A stretch of 64,000 nucleotides of DNA. It comes from Acetispira formosa (nom. nud.) (GTDB taxonomy: Bacteria > Desulfobacterota > Desulfarculia > Adiutricales > Adiutricaceae). The notes beneath the pieces are model-generated. The model did no database searches. It was not told where the DNA came from and saw only the letters and a program-made list of their open reading frames with translations. Shown piece by piece: positions 52,156 through 62,200 of this stretch; position 1 is the stretch's first letter; every line of letters begins with the position of its first letter. A program made the position numbers and the translations under genes. Location: the NCBI GenBank assembly GCA_023525915.1, contig CP026657.1:186001-250000 (forward strand), given 5' to 3'.

Positions 52156-52995
52156 ATGAAAAATTTTGAAAAATTTGTGCCGCGAGTCCATTTTGAACAA
52201 ATCCCGATTAAAAATCTTGTTTCAAATCAGTTGTATCAGCGGAATCTTTCTGTGTCGCATGTCCGCCGGGCCGCAGCCAACTTTGATCTTTGGCAAATCA
52301 ACCCGGTTAAGGTCAGCCGCCGCGATGGCGTCAACTATGTTTTTAATGGGCAACACACTATTGAAATCGTGGCTTCGGTATCCGGCTCTCGTAACACCCC
52401 GGTTTGGTGCATGGTATATGACGATCTGGAATATCAGCATGAGGCTGATATTTTTGCCAACCAGCTCAAATATACCAAGCCCTTGCTGGCCTATGAAATA
52501 TTTATGGCCAATGTTGAAGCTGGAAACGATAAACAACTTATTATCAAAGACCTGGTTGAATCATATGGGCTAACTATCTCCAACAAGAAATCGTCAACAG
52601 GAATTGGTGCCATAGCGACGATAGAGTCCATCTTTGACAAATACGGATTTCACACGCTAAACCGGGTTTTGCGGTTATGCATAGCCACCTGGGAAGGTGA
52701 GGCGAATTCATTCAGTTCCAATATGCTCAATGGTATTGCTCGTCTGGTGTTCACCTATGGCGACAAAATGAATGACGACCATTTTAAAGAAAAATTAGGC
52801 AACTATTCTGTTAAAGAAATTAGCCGAACCGCTGTAGACCGCCGTACCGGCTCGCTCGGATATGCGGAAGCGATGCTTATCGCCTATAATAAAAAAAAGA
52901 AATTCGGATTGCCATGGGAGAGCCTTTATACCAAGAAGGGGCGCAAATCAGATTTGGATGCGACACCACCTGAGGAAGAAGTTGAAGTGGATTGA
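52156..52995 (+). CDS. ParB-like protein 2 (DUF6551-type) of the recombinase cassette
   Basis: A 279-residue protein. Its N terminus follows the ParB-like pattern IPIKNLVSNQLYQRNLSVSH, then RAAANFDLWQINPVKVSRRD and FNGQHTIEIVA (the DGQHR-type box with Asn for Asp). The rest is helical and ends in an acidic tail (PPEEEVEVD). It starts four bases after ParB-like 1 and belongs to the same operon. Proteins of this type occur in mobile elements and phages; their role is not settled. Confidence 0.75.
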   Translation: MKNFEKFVPRVHFEQIPIKNLVSNQLYQRNLSVSHVRRAAANFDLWQINPVKVSRRDGVNYVFNGQHTIEIVASVSGSRNTPVWCMVYDDLEYQHEADIFANQLKYTKPLLAYEIFMANVEAGNDKQLIIKDLVESYGLTISNKKSSTGIGAIATIESIFDKYGFHTLNRVLRLCIATWEGEANSFSSNMLNGIARLVFTYGDKMNDDHFKEKLGNYSVKEISRTAVDRRTGSLGYAEAMLIAYNKKKKFGLPWESLYTKKGRKSDLDATPPEEEVEVD

Positions 52996-53048
52996 TATCT
53001 TTAAATGTGGAAATCAAGACCTAGACAGTGTCGTCAATAGATTTTAGC

Positions 53049-53436
53049 TCAAATGGCAATACAACGGATGTGAACAGCGGCCAAAAAAGAAGAAGCATTC
53101 TTTGCATACCTGGTGGCGATGCCGCGCCACTGCTTCAAAACCAGAAATACATTTTCAACAAGATGCCTCAACTTATAAAGGTCCTTGTCATATTCACGCT
53201 GGACTTTGCGGTTGCGTTTCGGAGGAATGACTATCGACATGCCGGCCAGTACGGCCAACTTGATAAGCGCATCAACATCATAGCCCTTGTCGGCCAGAAG
53301 GTGCTCGGCATCAATACCATCAATCAGTCTTGCAGCCTGCGAGCAATCAGCAGTGGTACCTTCTGTAATAAACATTCTGACCGGCATACCATGCGCATCC
53401 ACGGCCATATGTATCTTGGTGTTGAGTCCCCTTTTG
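53049..53436 (-). CDS. IS5/IS427 transposase, downstream frame (OrfB), reached by -1 frameshift
   Basis: After the shift the protein reads GGLNTKIHMAVDAHGMPVRM, then DADRGYD-type residues as LLADKGYDVDALI and PKRNRKVQREYDKDLYKLRH with LVENVFLVLKQWRGIATRYA, which supply the remaining DDE residues of the IS427 group. Together with OrfA this gives a full-length transposase of about 260 residues. No stop or deletion is seen, so the element may still be active. Confidence 0.82.
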
Positions 53437-53797
53437 TGCGGCCCATCGCTTGATTGTCGCCTTTGGCCCCTGCCGCATGCTGGTGAACTTTAATATGACT
53501 GGCATCTATCATCAGCCATTCATAATCTGGTTCATCAACCAGAAGTTCAAGCAATGATTCCCACGCGCCACGATCACGCCAACGACAAAACCGCCTGTGG
53601 GTATTTTTCCAGTCGCCGTAATCTGGCGGTAGGTCTCTCCAGGGAGCACCAGATCGAAGAATCCAGAAGACGGCGTTTATGAATTCGCGGTTATCTCGGG
53701 CATTGCCGCCCCAGGTGCCTTTGCGCCCAGGCAAATGCAATTCCAGCAACTGCCAGGTTTCATCAGATATATCGTGGCGACGGTGAGCAGGCTCCAT
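53324..53797 (-). CDS. IS5/IS427 transposase, upstream frame (OrfA)
   Basis: A 157-residue frame from the ATG at 53797 (GAGAGGA before it) with the IS5 N-terminal pattern HDISDETWQLLELHLPGRKG, then NREFINAVFWILRSGAPWRD, LPPDYGDWKNTHRRF and MIDASHIKVHQHAAGAKGDN, which carries the first catalytic Asp. Useful similarity ends at GRTKG, where a -1 shift at the AAAAGGGG run (53428-53435) continues into the second frame; the residues after that are out-of-frame read-through. Confidence 0.85.
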   Translation of the reverse strand: MEPAHRRHDISDETWQLLELHLPGRKGTWGGNARDNREFINAVFWILRSGAPWRDLPPDYGDWKNTHRRFCRWRDRGAWESLLELLVDEPDYEWLMIDASHIKVHQHAAGAKGDNQAMGRTKGDSTPRYIWPWMRMVCRSECLLQKVPLLIARRLQD

Positions 53798-53940
53798 TGG
53801 TGTCCTCTCAGTTTGAATTTGCCTCAATTATATAATATTTATATCTTTTGACGACACCATCTAAAAAATGAATGAAATAAATATGCCGAACACGAAAAAG
53901 AAAGGAGATGCAAGAGCCAGGTTTTAGGTATTAAACTAAG

Positions 53941-55071
53941 ATGTATAATTATGAGGTGAGCACTAAATATTCTGCCTTTCTGAAAGTATTTGAGGACATG
54001 CCGGACCCGCGTCATCACCGGACGAGACGGCATCGCTTTGTGGACATCCTTTTAATTGCCCTATGCAGTGTCCTGACAGGAGGCCGTAGCTTTATGGACA
54101 TGGAAGAGTTGGCGCATGATTGGGAGCCATGGTTTAAAGAACTGATTCCGCTGACTGGCGGACCACCAAGCCACGATACTTTCAACCGTGTTTTTTAAAT
54201 GATGAATCCGGTTTTGTTTGAGACCTGCTTTAGAGCCTGGACCGGGCAAATCAGAAAATCCTTGCCGGATAATGTTGAGATTATAGCAGTGGACGGCAAG
54301 TGCTGTCGTGGCTCCGGGCAGGGGACGCGAACGCCGATAGAGGTGGTAAACGCCTGGGCCAGTGAGAATCGTTTGGTATTAGGTATGCTGGCGACACCAG
54401 GCAAGGGTCATGAAGTCCACGCGGTTCAAGAGTTGCTGAAAGGCTTGATCTTAAATAAGTCGCTGGTGACCACTGATGCGCTGAATTGCCAGAAGGAAAC
54501 AGCGGCAGTGATAATTGAGGGCGGTGGTGATTATGTATTGGCTCTCAAAGGCAACCAGCCGGTAATGTATCAGGAGTTTAAATTTTTTCTTGATGAAATA
54601 TCACAAAGCAGAGCACCGGATGTCGAAACCGTGGACAAGGGGCATGGCCGCATTGAAACCCGCCGCTTCTGGCAAAGCGAGGACATAGATTGGTTTGCGG
54701 ATGCGGATAAATGGGCTGGCCTGCGAAGCATCGGCTTGGTCCATAGCCTCAGGGAGTTTGGCGATGGGCGCAGACAAGAAGAAAAGCGTTGTTACATTTC
54801 GAGTTTGTCATTTAATCCCAAGTTGCTGGCCAAGGCAATCCGCACCCATTGGGAAGTGGAGAATAAGGTCCACTACTGCCTTGATGTGAGTTTTGGGGAG
54901 GACCAAAATCACGCCAGAACCAAATTTGCCGCCGCAAATCTCAGTACCTTGCGAAAAATGACCATGAATATTCTCAGGCAAGAACCTTCAAATAAAAGCC
55001 TCATTCAAAAACAGCGCAAGGCCGCAAGGAATCCTCTCTTCCTTTTGGAACTCCTGAAATTAGATGCGTAG
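53941..55071 (+). pseudogene. ISAs1-family transposase interrupted by one in-frame stop
   Basis: The frame begins MYNYEVSTKYSAFLKVFEDM, continues PDPRHHRTRRHRFVDILLIA and SHDTFNRVF, then a TAA (54196-54198), then directly MMNPVLFETCFRAWTGQI and the DDE core EIIAVDGKCCRGSG, TTDALNCQKETA and HWEVENKVHYCLDVSFGEDQ to the normal C terminus. Everything but one codon is as in ISAs1 transposases of about 375 residues. A possible right end with the CAGGG-type terminus is CCCTG at 55073-55077; the left end was not found. Confidence 0.85.
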
Positions 55072-55247
55072 GCCCTGCTTCCTTATAGACCTCTTATTGC
55101 TACCGAGGTCATTTTCGGTTAAAATGCTTCTGGCTCAAAATATTGATTTTTTTATTTTCATCGCCCGGCAGTGTTTTTAAATACACGGGCAAAAAGGTCG
55201 GCCGGGCCGCTGGCACATTCAGCTTATAATTTTTGGCGAGAGGAATC

Positions 55248-57986
55248 ATGACCCCGATATATCTGATGGACGCCAGCGCTTTCATTCACCGCTCCTTCCA
55301 TGCCATTCGCAATCTGACCACTAAAGACGGACGGCCCACCGGAGCGGCCTACGGCTTCACCGCCACGGTGCTGAAGCTTCTGAAAGATAAGAAACCGCAG
55401 GCCCTGGCCGTGGTCTTCGATAGCCGCGGCCCCTCCCGTCGGCACGAAATCTATCCCGAATACAAAGCAAATCGCGGCCCTATGGATGAAGATCTGGCCG
55501 TGCAGCAGGCTCCTATCAGAGAAATCGTCGCAGCCCTTGGCCTCTATGGTCTGGAACGCCCCGGCTTTGAAGCCGACGATCTTATCGCAGTCGCTACCCG
55601 CTTCTTTTCCGATCAGGGCCGGGAAGTGGTTATCGTTTCCAGCGATAAGGATTTCTATCAGCTTCTGTCAGATCGCGTTTCCATGTATGACCCCGATCCC
55701 AAAAAAGATTCCGCCCTCACCCAGGCCGCTTTCATGGAGCGTTTTGGCGTCGAACCCGCCTCTTTTCTGGAAATGCAGGCCCTCATGGGAGACTCCAGCG
55801 ACAATATACCCGGTGTTCCCAAGGTCGGCGAAAAAACCGCCCAGAAACTAATTACCACCTTCAAAACCCTGGACAATCTCTACGCCCACCTCGATGAAGT
55901 AAATCCTGAACGTCTGCGCGACAATCTTTATGAACACAAGAAGGACGCCTATCTCTCGCGCGAGCTGGCTTCACTGGGACATGGAGCCAAGGTCGATTTT
56001 TCTGAGAGCGACCTGAAGCCGGCCGAACCGGATCGGCCGCGTCTGATTCACCTGTTTCAAGATTTGGAATTCAATCGCCTATTAAAGGATCTGGTCCCGG
56101 CCGGTGAGGAATCAGTCGATTCAGCCACCCCGGATCAGCCGGCGGTTAAATACGATGACTATGTTCTGGTTGATTCCCCCTCAAACTGGAAAAAACTGGA
56201 GGCGGCCCTTGCTTCAGCCAAGATGCTGAGCGTGGATCTGGAGACGGACAGCCTCAGCCCCAGCCGCTGCTGCATCGTCGGCATGAGCCTCTGTGCGGAG
56301 CCCGGTTACGGCTTCTATATCCCCATAGCACATCAGACCTTGAGCGCCGGGCCCAAAAATCAATCCTGGGAAACGGTGGCGGAGAAAGTCGGGCCATATC
56401 TGGAGAATGAAGCTTTGCCTAAAATAGGGCAGAACGTTAAATTCGACTGGCTGATTCTGCGCCGCCACGGCATAAACCCGAACCCGCCGAGCGACGACCC
56501 TATGCTTGCTTCCTATCTTCTGGACCCGGAATCCCGTCATGGCATGGACCATCTCAGCCTGCGTTTTCTCGGCCATCAGCCGATAGCTTTCAAAGATATG
56601 GTGCCGGAGCCCAATAAAAAGAACTTTGGCGATCTTGAGCCGGAAGACGCGTTAAATTACGCGGCTGAAGATGCGGACGTCACCCTGCGTCTGGCCTCAC
56701 TTCTTCGAGGGCAGCTCGAAGAAGCGGGCAGCGCCCTGATGAATCTCTATCGTCAGGTGGAACTGCCGCTGGAAGACCTGTTGGCCAGGATGGAGGAAAC
56801 CGGGGTCCTCATTGACGCGGAACGTCTGGGGGCGCTGTCGAAAGAACTGACTGAACAGCTCAAGACCATTGAAAGCAAAATTTACGAATTGGCCGGGCGA
56901 CGATTCAATATCGGCTCACCCAAGCAGCTTTCGGAAGTTCTTTTCAATGAGCAGGGTTTGTCACCCATAAAAAAGACGGCCAAAAAAACCGGCTTTTCAA
57001 CGGATGACGCCGTGCTGGCCGAATTGGCCCTTCTTCATCCACTGCCGCTGGAAATCCGCAACTGGCGTTCGCTGGACAAACTGCGAAGCACTTACACTGA
57101 CAAACTTCCCAAGGAAATAAACCCCGCCACCGGCCGCGTTCACACCTGGTATAACCAGACCTTAACTTCAACCGGCCGCCTGTCGTCCTCAGATCCCAAC
57201 TTGCAAAATATTCCCGTGCGGGGAGAAGAGGGGCGCCGAATCCGGTCTGCTTTCATTGCCCCGGAAGGTTTCAGGATTCTTTCGGCGGACTATTCCCAGA
57301 TTGAACTGCGGGTGCTGGCCCATTTTTCACAGGATGCTTCGCTGTTGAATGCCTTTGAAAACGATGAGGATATCCACACCCAGACGGCGGTGGAAATTTT
57401 TGGCCTGCCGGCTGAAGAAGTGACGGCCCAGCAGCGCCGCGAGGCCAAAACCATCAATTTTGGCGTTGTGTACGGCCAGGGGCCCTTTGCCCTTGGCAAG
57501 CAACTGGGCATACCGCAAGCTCAGGCCCGTGATTTTATCGACCGTTATTTTGCCCGCTTTCCGGGCGTGAAACGCTATATGGAAGAAACCCGCGAAGCCG
57601 CCCGCGTAAACGGCCTGGTGACGACCTGGTTTGGTCGCCGCCGCTGGCTCAAAGGGCTGACGGGCGGCTATCAGGCCCGGCAGGAAGCTGAACGCATGGC
57701 TATCAACACCCCCATTCAGGGCACGGCGGCGGACCTGATAAAAATGGCCATGCTGGCAGTTGACGCGCGTCTGAAAAAAGAAAGCCCTTTATCCCGCCTG
57801 ATTATGCAGGTTCACGATGAGCTGGTGCTGGAAGTCCCCCAGGCTGAGGTTGCGGCCGTGGCTGAACTGGTGCGCTCCGAAATGGCCGGGGTAGCCAAAA
57901 AGCCGCCCCTGGAAGGGGCCGAACCCCTAACGGTGAAACTTAAAGTAGATGTAGGCCACGGCCCGGACTGGTCCACCGCCCACTAG
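55248..57986 (+). CDS. polA: DNA polymerase I
   Basis: A 912-residue PolA with all three domains. The 5'-3' nuclease (1-290) has YLMDASAFIHRSFHAI, VFDSRGPSRRHEIYPEYKAN and LMGDSSDNIPGVPKVGEKTA. The 3'-5' exonuclease (about 310-490) keeps LSVDLETDS, IGQNVKFDWLIL and YAAEDADVTL, so proofreading is probably intact. The polymerase domain shows STGRLSSSDPNLQNIPVR, SADYSQIELRVLAH, RREAKTINFGVVYGQG and MQVHDELVLE. The ATG at 55248 follows GAGAGGA; a longer start at 55233 is less likely. It repairs and joins Okazaki fragments. Insertion sequences flank it on both sides. A short GTGCGT tandem run follows the stop. Confidence 0.97.
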   Translation: MTPIYLMDASAFIHRSFHAIRNLTTKDGRPTGAAYGFTATVLKLLKDKKPQALAVVFDSRGPSRRHEIYPEYKANRGPMDEDLAVQQAPIREIVAALGLYGLERPGFEADDLIAVATRFFSDQGREVVIVSSDKDFYQLLSDRVSMYDPDPKKDSALTQAAFMERFGVEPASFLEMQALMGDSSDNIPGVPKVGEKTAQKLITTFKTLDNLYAHLDEVNPERLRDNLYEHKKDAYLSRELASLGHGAKVDFSESDLKPAEPDRPRLIHLFQDLEFNRLLKDLVPAGEESVDSATPDQPAVKYDDYVLVDSPSNWKKLEAALASAKMLSVDLETDSLSPSRCCIVGMSLCAEPGYGFYIPIAHQTLSAGPKNQSWETVAEKVGPYLENEALPKIGQNVKFDWLILRRHGINPNPPSDDPMLASYLLDPESRHGMDHLSLRFLGHQPIAFKDMVPEPNKKNFGDLEPEDALNYAAEDADVTLRLASLLRGQLEEAGSALMNLYRQVELPLEDLLARMEETGVLIDAERLGALSKELTEQLKTIESKIYELAGRRFNIGSPKQLSEVLFNEQGLSPIKKTAKKTGFSTDDAVLAELALLHPLPLEIRNWRSLDKLRSTYTDKLPKEINPATGRVHTWYNQTLTSTGRLSSSDPNLQNIPVRGEEGRRIRSAFIAPEGFRILSADYSQIELRVLAHFSQDASLLNAFENDEDIHTQTAVEIFGLPAEEVTAQQRREAKTINFGVVYGQGPFALGKQLGIPQAQARDFIDRYFARFPGVKRYMEETREAARVNGLVTTWFGRRRWLKGLTGGYQARQEAERMAINTPIQGTAADLIKMAMLAVDARLKKESPLSRLIMQVHDELVLEVPQAEVAAVAELVRSEMAGVAKKPPLEGAEPLTVKLKVDVGHGPDWSTAH

Positions 57987-58214
57987 TGTGCGTGTGCGTG
58001 TGCGTGGTCCGCACGGGACTATGTCTGGGTGAGACCTTCCCGTAATCGTTAATTCTGGCGGCCATCATCGTATTTAGAGCGGTGCCCCCTTGGCGGTGAC
58101 GTTTCACCCGCCGCTGAAGTAACCGTTATTTTCTTAATGACCAGTTCTGAGGTAGCGGTAGTCCTTCTCTGAACTGGAACCAAATTTGACAGCACGAAAC
58201 GAATGCGGGCTATT

Positions 58215-58960
58215 GCACCAAAAAATCAGGACCACCCGCTCAGCGGGTGGTCTGCTCAAGCCCTACAAGGGCATGTTACTGGCAGCGCCAGAGGGCGCAT
58301 TGAATGGTTTGCCAACCGCATACAGTTCACAGGCACGCCCCTAAAGGGGCTATTTCTTTTTGCCTTTGTTTACCGGCTCACCCGTAAACGGGTCGATGTA
58401 TTCCTTCATCGTCAGTTGATCTGCCGTCAAGTCCTCTTGCAGTTGGTTTCTTATATACTCAACTATCCTTTTCGCATTTTTGCCCACTGTATCCACATAG
58501 TACCCACGACACCAAAAGTGTCTATTGCCATACTTGTACTTCAAGTTGGCGTGCCGGTCGAATATCATCAATGAACTTTTCCCTTTCAGATACCCCATTA
58601 CCTCTGATACGCTGTACTTCGGCGGTATCCTCACAAACATGTGGATGTGATCTGGGCAACATTCCGCCTCTATTATTTCAACCCCTTTCCTCTCACACAA
58701 ATCTCGCAATATCTTTCCAACATCTACTTTGATCTTGCCGTATATCACTTGCCGACGATACTTTGGCGCAAACACTATGTGATACTTACATTCCCATCGG
58801 GTATGTGCTAAGCTGTTTTTGTCCACTGGACAGCCTCCTTATGCTATTTGATGTGGTCGGCAAACCTACATCATTTTAGCATTGGGGGGCTTCTTTTGCT
58901 TAAAGCTAAAGCTAAGAACGCCTACCACCGGCAGAGCCGGTGGTTTAATCAAGCTAAAGC
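58215..58960 (-). mobile_element. IS200-type element (IS200/IS605 superfamily)
   Basis: A single tnpA gene is bracketed by two subterminal hairpins, ACCACCCGCTCAGCGGGTGGT at 58231-58251 (gene-distal end) and ACCACCGGCAGAGCCGGTGG at 58924-58943 (upstream end). IS200 elements have no inverted terminal repeats and move as single-stranded circles using such hairpins. The exact ends cannot be fixed by eye. No tnpB or RNA-guided nuclease gene accompanies it. The 57987-58214 spacer before it holds no gene. Confidence 0.8.
58350..58826 (-). CDS. tnpA: IS200 transposase TnpA (Y1 HUH enzyme)
   Basis: A 158-residue protein of normal family length. CKYHIVFAPKYRRQVIYGKI opens the fold, PDHIHMFVRIP carries the HUH metal-binding pair and GYYVDTVGKNAKRIVEYIRN the catalytic tyrosine. 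It nicks and joins single-stranded DNA. The frame is intact. The C-terminal tail is basic (GEPVNKGKKK). Confidence 0.93.
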   Translation of the reverse strand: MDKNSLAHTRWECKYHIVFAPKYRRQVIYGKIKVDVGKILRDLCERKGVEIIEAECCPDHIHMFVRIPPKYSVSEVMGYLKGKSSLMIFDRHANLKYKYGNRHFWCRGYYVDTVGKNAKRIVEYIRNQLQEDLTADQLTMKEYIDPFTGEPVNKGKKK

Positions 58961-58969
58961 GGGCAAACA

Positions 58970-59060
58970 TACCGAAACTCCTTCTTAGGAGTTTCGGTGG
59001 GGTCAAGGGGGAACCCCTTGTGGGGTGGAGGGGCAAAGCCCCCCTCTAACAATAGCCTCT
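58970..59060. terminator. Cluster of three GC-rich stem-loops between IS200 and the DinB-like gene
   Basis: CCGAAACTCC with GGAGTTTCGG, AAGGGG with CCCCTT, and GGAGGGGC with GCCCCCC follow one another within 90 bases. They lie at the 3' end of the minus-strand DinB-like gene. A comparable cluster of CCCC/GGGG hairpins is present after the lyase gene (5220-5302), so such arrays may be a habit of this genome at gene ends. Confidence 0.55.
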
Positions 59061-59065
59061 TGTTC

Positions 59066-59539
59066 CTAAAAAACGCCTTTCAGGCCGTGGTTGCGGAGGG
59101 CCGCGTCACAGCTGCCGAGATGGTAGAGGTTGTGCGCGGCCAGCATGCTTAGGGTAAAGGCGTGGGAGATGTCCCACTCTATGGCCGCATATACCGGCTC
59201 GTTGCGTTTGGTCAGGTCGGCGTCAGTAATGGATGAGACATATTTCTCAACCGTGGCCTGAGCGGCCTGCAGGGCTTCTTTGACCTTGGCCTTATCCACA
59301 GTTTCCTCCGCCGCTTTTTCCAGGCCGGAGACGGATTCTTCGGCCAGGGAGGGAATGCCCTCATTTAAACCGGTAAAGAAGCTTACCGCGCTTATACAGT
59401 GATAAACCTGCTGCCAGACCGGCCACCCACCGCTTTTCTCGCGCCAGATTTCATCAGGACAGACTTCAATAAACTGGTTGAGCAGGGTAAATGATGTGTC
59501 GATAGCGCCCTTCTGGGCCATGATTACAGCTTGAGACAT
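59066..59539 (-). CDS. DinB-like four-helix metal-binding protein
   Basis: A 157-residue helical protein. The spaced histidines VYHCI (about 46) and HAFTLSMLAAHNLYHLGSCD (about 126-145) match the three-His metal site of DinB/YfiT-like proteins; the WPVWQQVYHCI motif is typical. Related proteins act as bacillithiol- or mycothiol-dependent transferases or have unknown roles, and the name is structural. AAAGGAG precedes the ATG. It stands alone between the IS200 element and the chemotaxis receptor gene. Confidence 0.7.
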   Translation of the reverse strand: MSQAVIMAQKGAIDTSFTLLNQFIEVCPDEIWREKSGGWPVWQQVYHCISAVSFFTGLNEGIPSLAEESVSGLEKAAEETVDKAKVKEALQAAQATVEKYVSSITDADLTKRNEPVYAAIEWDISHAFTLSMLAAHNLYHLGSCDAALRNHGLKGVF

Positions 59540-59674
59540 TGCTTGTTGCTCCTTTTCAAAAGAAGGTTGGCCTCAATCACCCGCCCGGACCGGGAGCGGC
59601 CCGGCGGGTGATGGTTGTGCATACATTTTGATCTGGTTTAAGTATGCTCTTCTATGGGCCGGATTGTCAAGCTT

Positions 59675-61630
59675 CTAGAAATCAGCGAAATCATCCATCG
59701 GAATGGCCTCTATGGCCTTGGGTTTTGCCGCGGCCGGAGATTTTCTGGGGGCGGGGGGAGAGGGCGCCGGGCCAAAGTTGTTGTTTCCAGGCTGGAGCGC
59801 GGGCCTTCTGGTCTGTCTGGATGAGGACTCCGCTCCGTGAATCAGACCGGAAAGGTTATCCACTGCCTCCATGAGGTTGGCGGCCTGTATGGAAAGCTGG
59901 CCCGCCGCGCTGGCCGCCTCTTCGGCCGAAGCCGCGTTGGCCTGGGTGACCTTGTCCATTTCGCCCATGGCCGTGGTAATCTGGCCAATGCCCTGGGACT
60001 GTTCCCTGGAGGCCTCTGCCACATCGCGCAGAAGCTCGGCCACACGCTTGGCCCTCGTTTCCACAGTTTTAAAGTTCTCGGCTGTGTTGTTCACCATTTC
60101 TGAACCTGAATCTATGTTGGAAATAGTGGTGGAAATCAGAGCCGAAGTGTTTTTGGCCGCGTCGGCCGAGCGAATGGCCAGGTTGCGCACCTCATCGGCC
60201 ACCACCGCGAAACCGGCCCCGGCTTCACCGGCGCGGGCCGCCTCAACGGCCGCATTGAGGGCCAGAAGGTTGGTCTGGAAAGCGATTTCATCAATGGTCT
60301 TGATGATCTTGCCGATTTCATTGCCGGAGACGGCAATCTCATCCATGGCCTTGATAACCAGGCCCATGGAGGAATCGGCCTGCTCAACCGCCTGATTGGC
60401 CTGCTTCATCAGGGTATCGGCCTCACCGGAGTTCTCCGCGTTGCGGGAGGTCATGGAACTCAGTTCCTCCAGGGCGGCGCTGGTCTCTTCCAGGCTGGCC
60501 GCGTTTTCCGAGGCCCCCTCCGCCAGGGTGCTGGAGGCGCTGGATAACTGGCCGGCCGCGTTGTCGACCTCACCCGCCCCTTCGTTCAGGATTTCTATCA
60601 GCCGGGTGATGGGTTTGGTGATGCTGTTGGTTATCAGATAAGCCATGAGCATGCTGACGCTCAGGGCTATGACCATGCCTACCAAAAGAGACCAGACCAT
60701 CATATCCACCGAGGAAGATGTTTCAGCGGTAACATTGCTGGTCAGGTCATAGATCTCATTCCCAAGCTCATTGGCTATAGTGATGATGTTATCCCGTATG
60801 CTGGAGCGTTTGGCGGTGGTTTCCAGGTTTCTGGCTCCGGCCGCCATCAGAGTCTTGAGGCTTTCACCGCATTCATTGATCAATGAGGTCAATTGCCGCA
60901 TAGTCTCTTTATTACTGGATGTGACGGTGTCTTTTTCAATTTCCTTAATAATCTCCATCATATCGCTTACGTCAGCATAAGCGGCCACCAGCTTTTCCGG
61001 CTGGCGATAGAGGACTCCCGAAAGCATGTTGATCATCATCTCGCCGGCTTCTGTTTCCAGATCCGCGGCGGCGGCAATGCGTTTACTGCGGCGGGTAGTT
61101 GTTTCCGTGTCCGCTCCGGTGCGTATTTCATCCTGCTGCCGCTGATTCTGATCATGACGGAATTTATTGGCAATCTCAATAAACTGAGTGTATGAACCCA
61201 TCAACCGGCCGGAGGCTTTCTCAATGTCGCCCAGAATAACGGGCAGTTCCGCATTAATGCTGGTGAACCCGGCATATTCCTTTTCCAGGCCGCGCACGAT
61301 TTCAATGGCTTTCTGATGATCGAGGAAATGATCATCGGCCATGATCTGCTTCAGGGAAGCCATGTTGTCGGCTACAGACTTATGATGTTTCTGGGCGGTA
61401 TCCCAGCTGGACTGATTAGTGCTGTAGTTATAATCAAGGATGTAAAGGGCTTCCAGGGTAACCATGTTTTGGGTGTCCGCGGCGGCGGACAGGGCGGGCA
61501 TGTAGTCATCGGTCAGGGCGGATGTTTCAGATTGGACAACTCTGAGCGATACGACCATATAAACTGACAGAATCATAAAAATGGCGCAGGTGGCCACAAA
61601 GCCAAGAATAATCTTGCTGCTTAACTTCAT
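59675..61630 (-). CDS. Methyl-accepting chemotaxis protein
   Basis: A 651-residue receptor: membrane helix 1 at about 5-28, a periplasmic helical bundle of about 290 residues, membrane helix 2 ([20 protein letters not shown]), a HAMP domain, then the cytoplasmic coiled coil with the signalling tip [20 protein letters not shown] and [19 protein letters not shown]. The C-terminal 40 residues are Pro/Lys-rich and end MDDFADF without the NWETF pentapeptide, so adaptation enzymes probably act without a tether. The ATG at 61630 is chosen because CGGAGG lies ten bases before it. The ligand is unknown. Confidence 0.93.
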   Translation of the reverse strand: MKLSSKIILGFVATCAIFMILSVYMVVSLRVVQSETSALTDDYMPALSAAADTQNMVTLEALYILDYNYSTNQSSWDTAQKHHKSVADNMASLKQIMADDHFLDHQKAIEIVRGLEKEYAGFTSINAELPVILGDIEKASGRLMGSYTQFIEIANKFRHDQNQRQQDEIRTGADTETTTRRSKRIAAAADLETEAGEMMINMLSGVLYRQPEKLVAAYADVSDMMEIIKEIEKDTVTSSNKETMRQLTSLINECGESLKTLMAAGARNLETTAKRSSIRDNIITIANELGNEIYDLTSNVTAETSSSVDMMVWSLLVGMVIALSVSMLMAYLITNSITKPITRLIEILNEGAGEVDNAAGQLSSASSTLAEGASENAASLEETSAALEELSSMTSRNAENSGEADTLMKQANQAVEQADSSMGLVIKAMDEIAVSGNEIGKIIKTIDEIAFQTNLLALNAAVEAARAGEAGAGFAVVADEVRNLAIRSADAAKNTSALISTTISNIDSGSEMVNNTAENFKTVETRAKRVAELLRDVAEASREQSQGIGQITTAMGEMDKVTQANAASAEEAASAAGQLSIQAANLMEAVDNLSGLIHGAESSSRQTRRPALQPGNNNFGPAPSPPAPRKSPAAAKPKAIEAIPMDDFADF

Positions 61631-62200
61631 AATAAAAAAACCTCCGGTTATGAACATCTGTTTCTTTGACAAAATATAAGCAATATAAAACATGGAGCAG
61701 TCACGGGACTTCCCTGTTTTATTTAATCGTAATAATCTATTTGGTGAAAATAATGGCTGGACGAATCTGACGAACGTTCGCTGTGGGATAAACTACTTTG
61801 AGGCAGGAAACTGGGCATCATGATTATTGGCTGATATTCTGTGTTTTTAATAAATGGTTTATGTTATTTATTGATAAAATTTTTTAAAAAAATTAAATAA
61901 TCGATTCGTTAAAACTATACGGCCGCTAATTAAACTACAAAACTATTCATTATATTTTGTGTCCGCACACTAAAAATGCCAACTTTCAGACACAATAGTG
62001 ACGTGATGTTATCCGAAAGTGAATCTGAAGTCAATCTATTATTTATGATTTCTATGACTGCTAGTTTCTGTCGCCACATCAGATAGTTAAGCTGTTTTAT
62101 GCATCATCTGTGAATAATGGATAACCTTATGGTTCAGAAATGTTGCCACCCTGGCGCCTTATATTTAAATATCCGCCTGAAAGGATGTGAAATCAAATAA
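61631..62200. other. AT-rich spacer upstream of the chemotaxis receptor gene
   Basis: About 570 bases between two minus-strand genes, with no supported reading frame. It must contain the receptor promoter. I do not see a convincing flagellar (sigma-28) or sigma-54 promoter. T-runs and short dyads around 61860-61930 are present. Confidence 0.4.

Larger units (their letters stand above)
53024..53861 (-). mobile_element. IS5-family (IS427-type) insertion sequence, apparently complete
   Basis: The 838-base element is bounded by imperfect terminal inverted repeats, GACAGTGTCGTCAATAGAT on the left and its counterpart GATGGTGTCGTCAAAAGAT on the right, with a TA target duplication at 53022-53023 and 53862-53863. 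Two overlapping transposase frames are linked by a slippery A-run. It inserted just downstream of the ParB-like 2 gene. Confidence 0.85.

Noticed and set aside
58215-58960. A TnpB/IscB-like RNA-guided nuclease or guide RNA accompanying the IS200 element.
   Set aside because: Only tnpA is present; downstream sequence has just the end hairpin and no nuclease frame.
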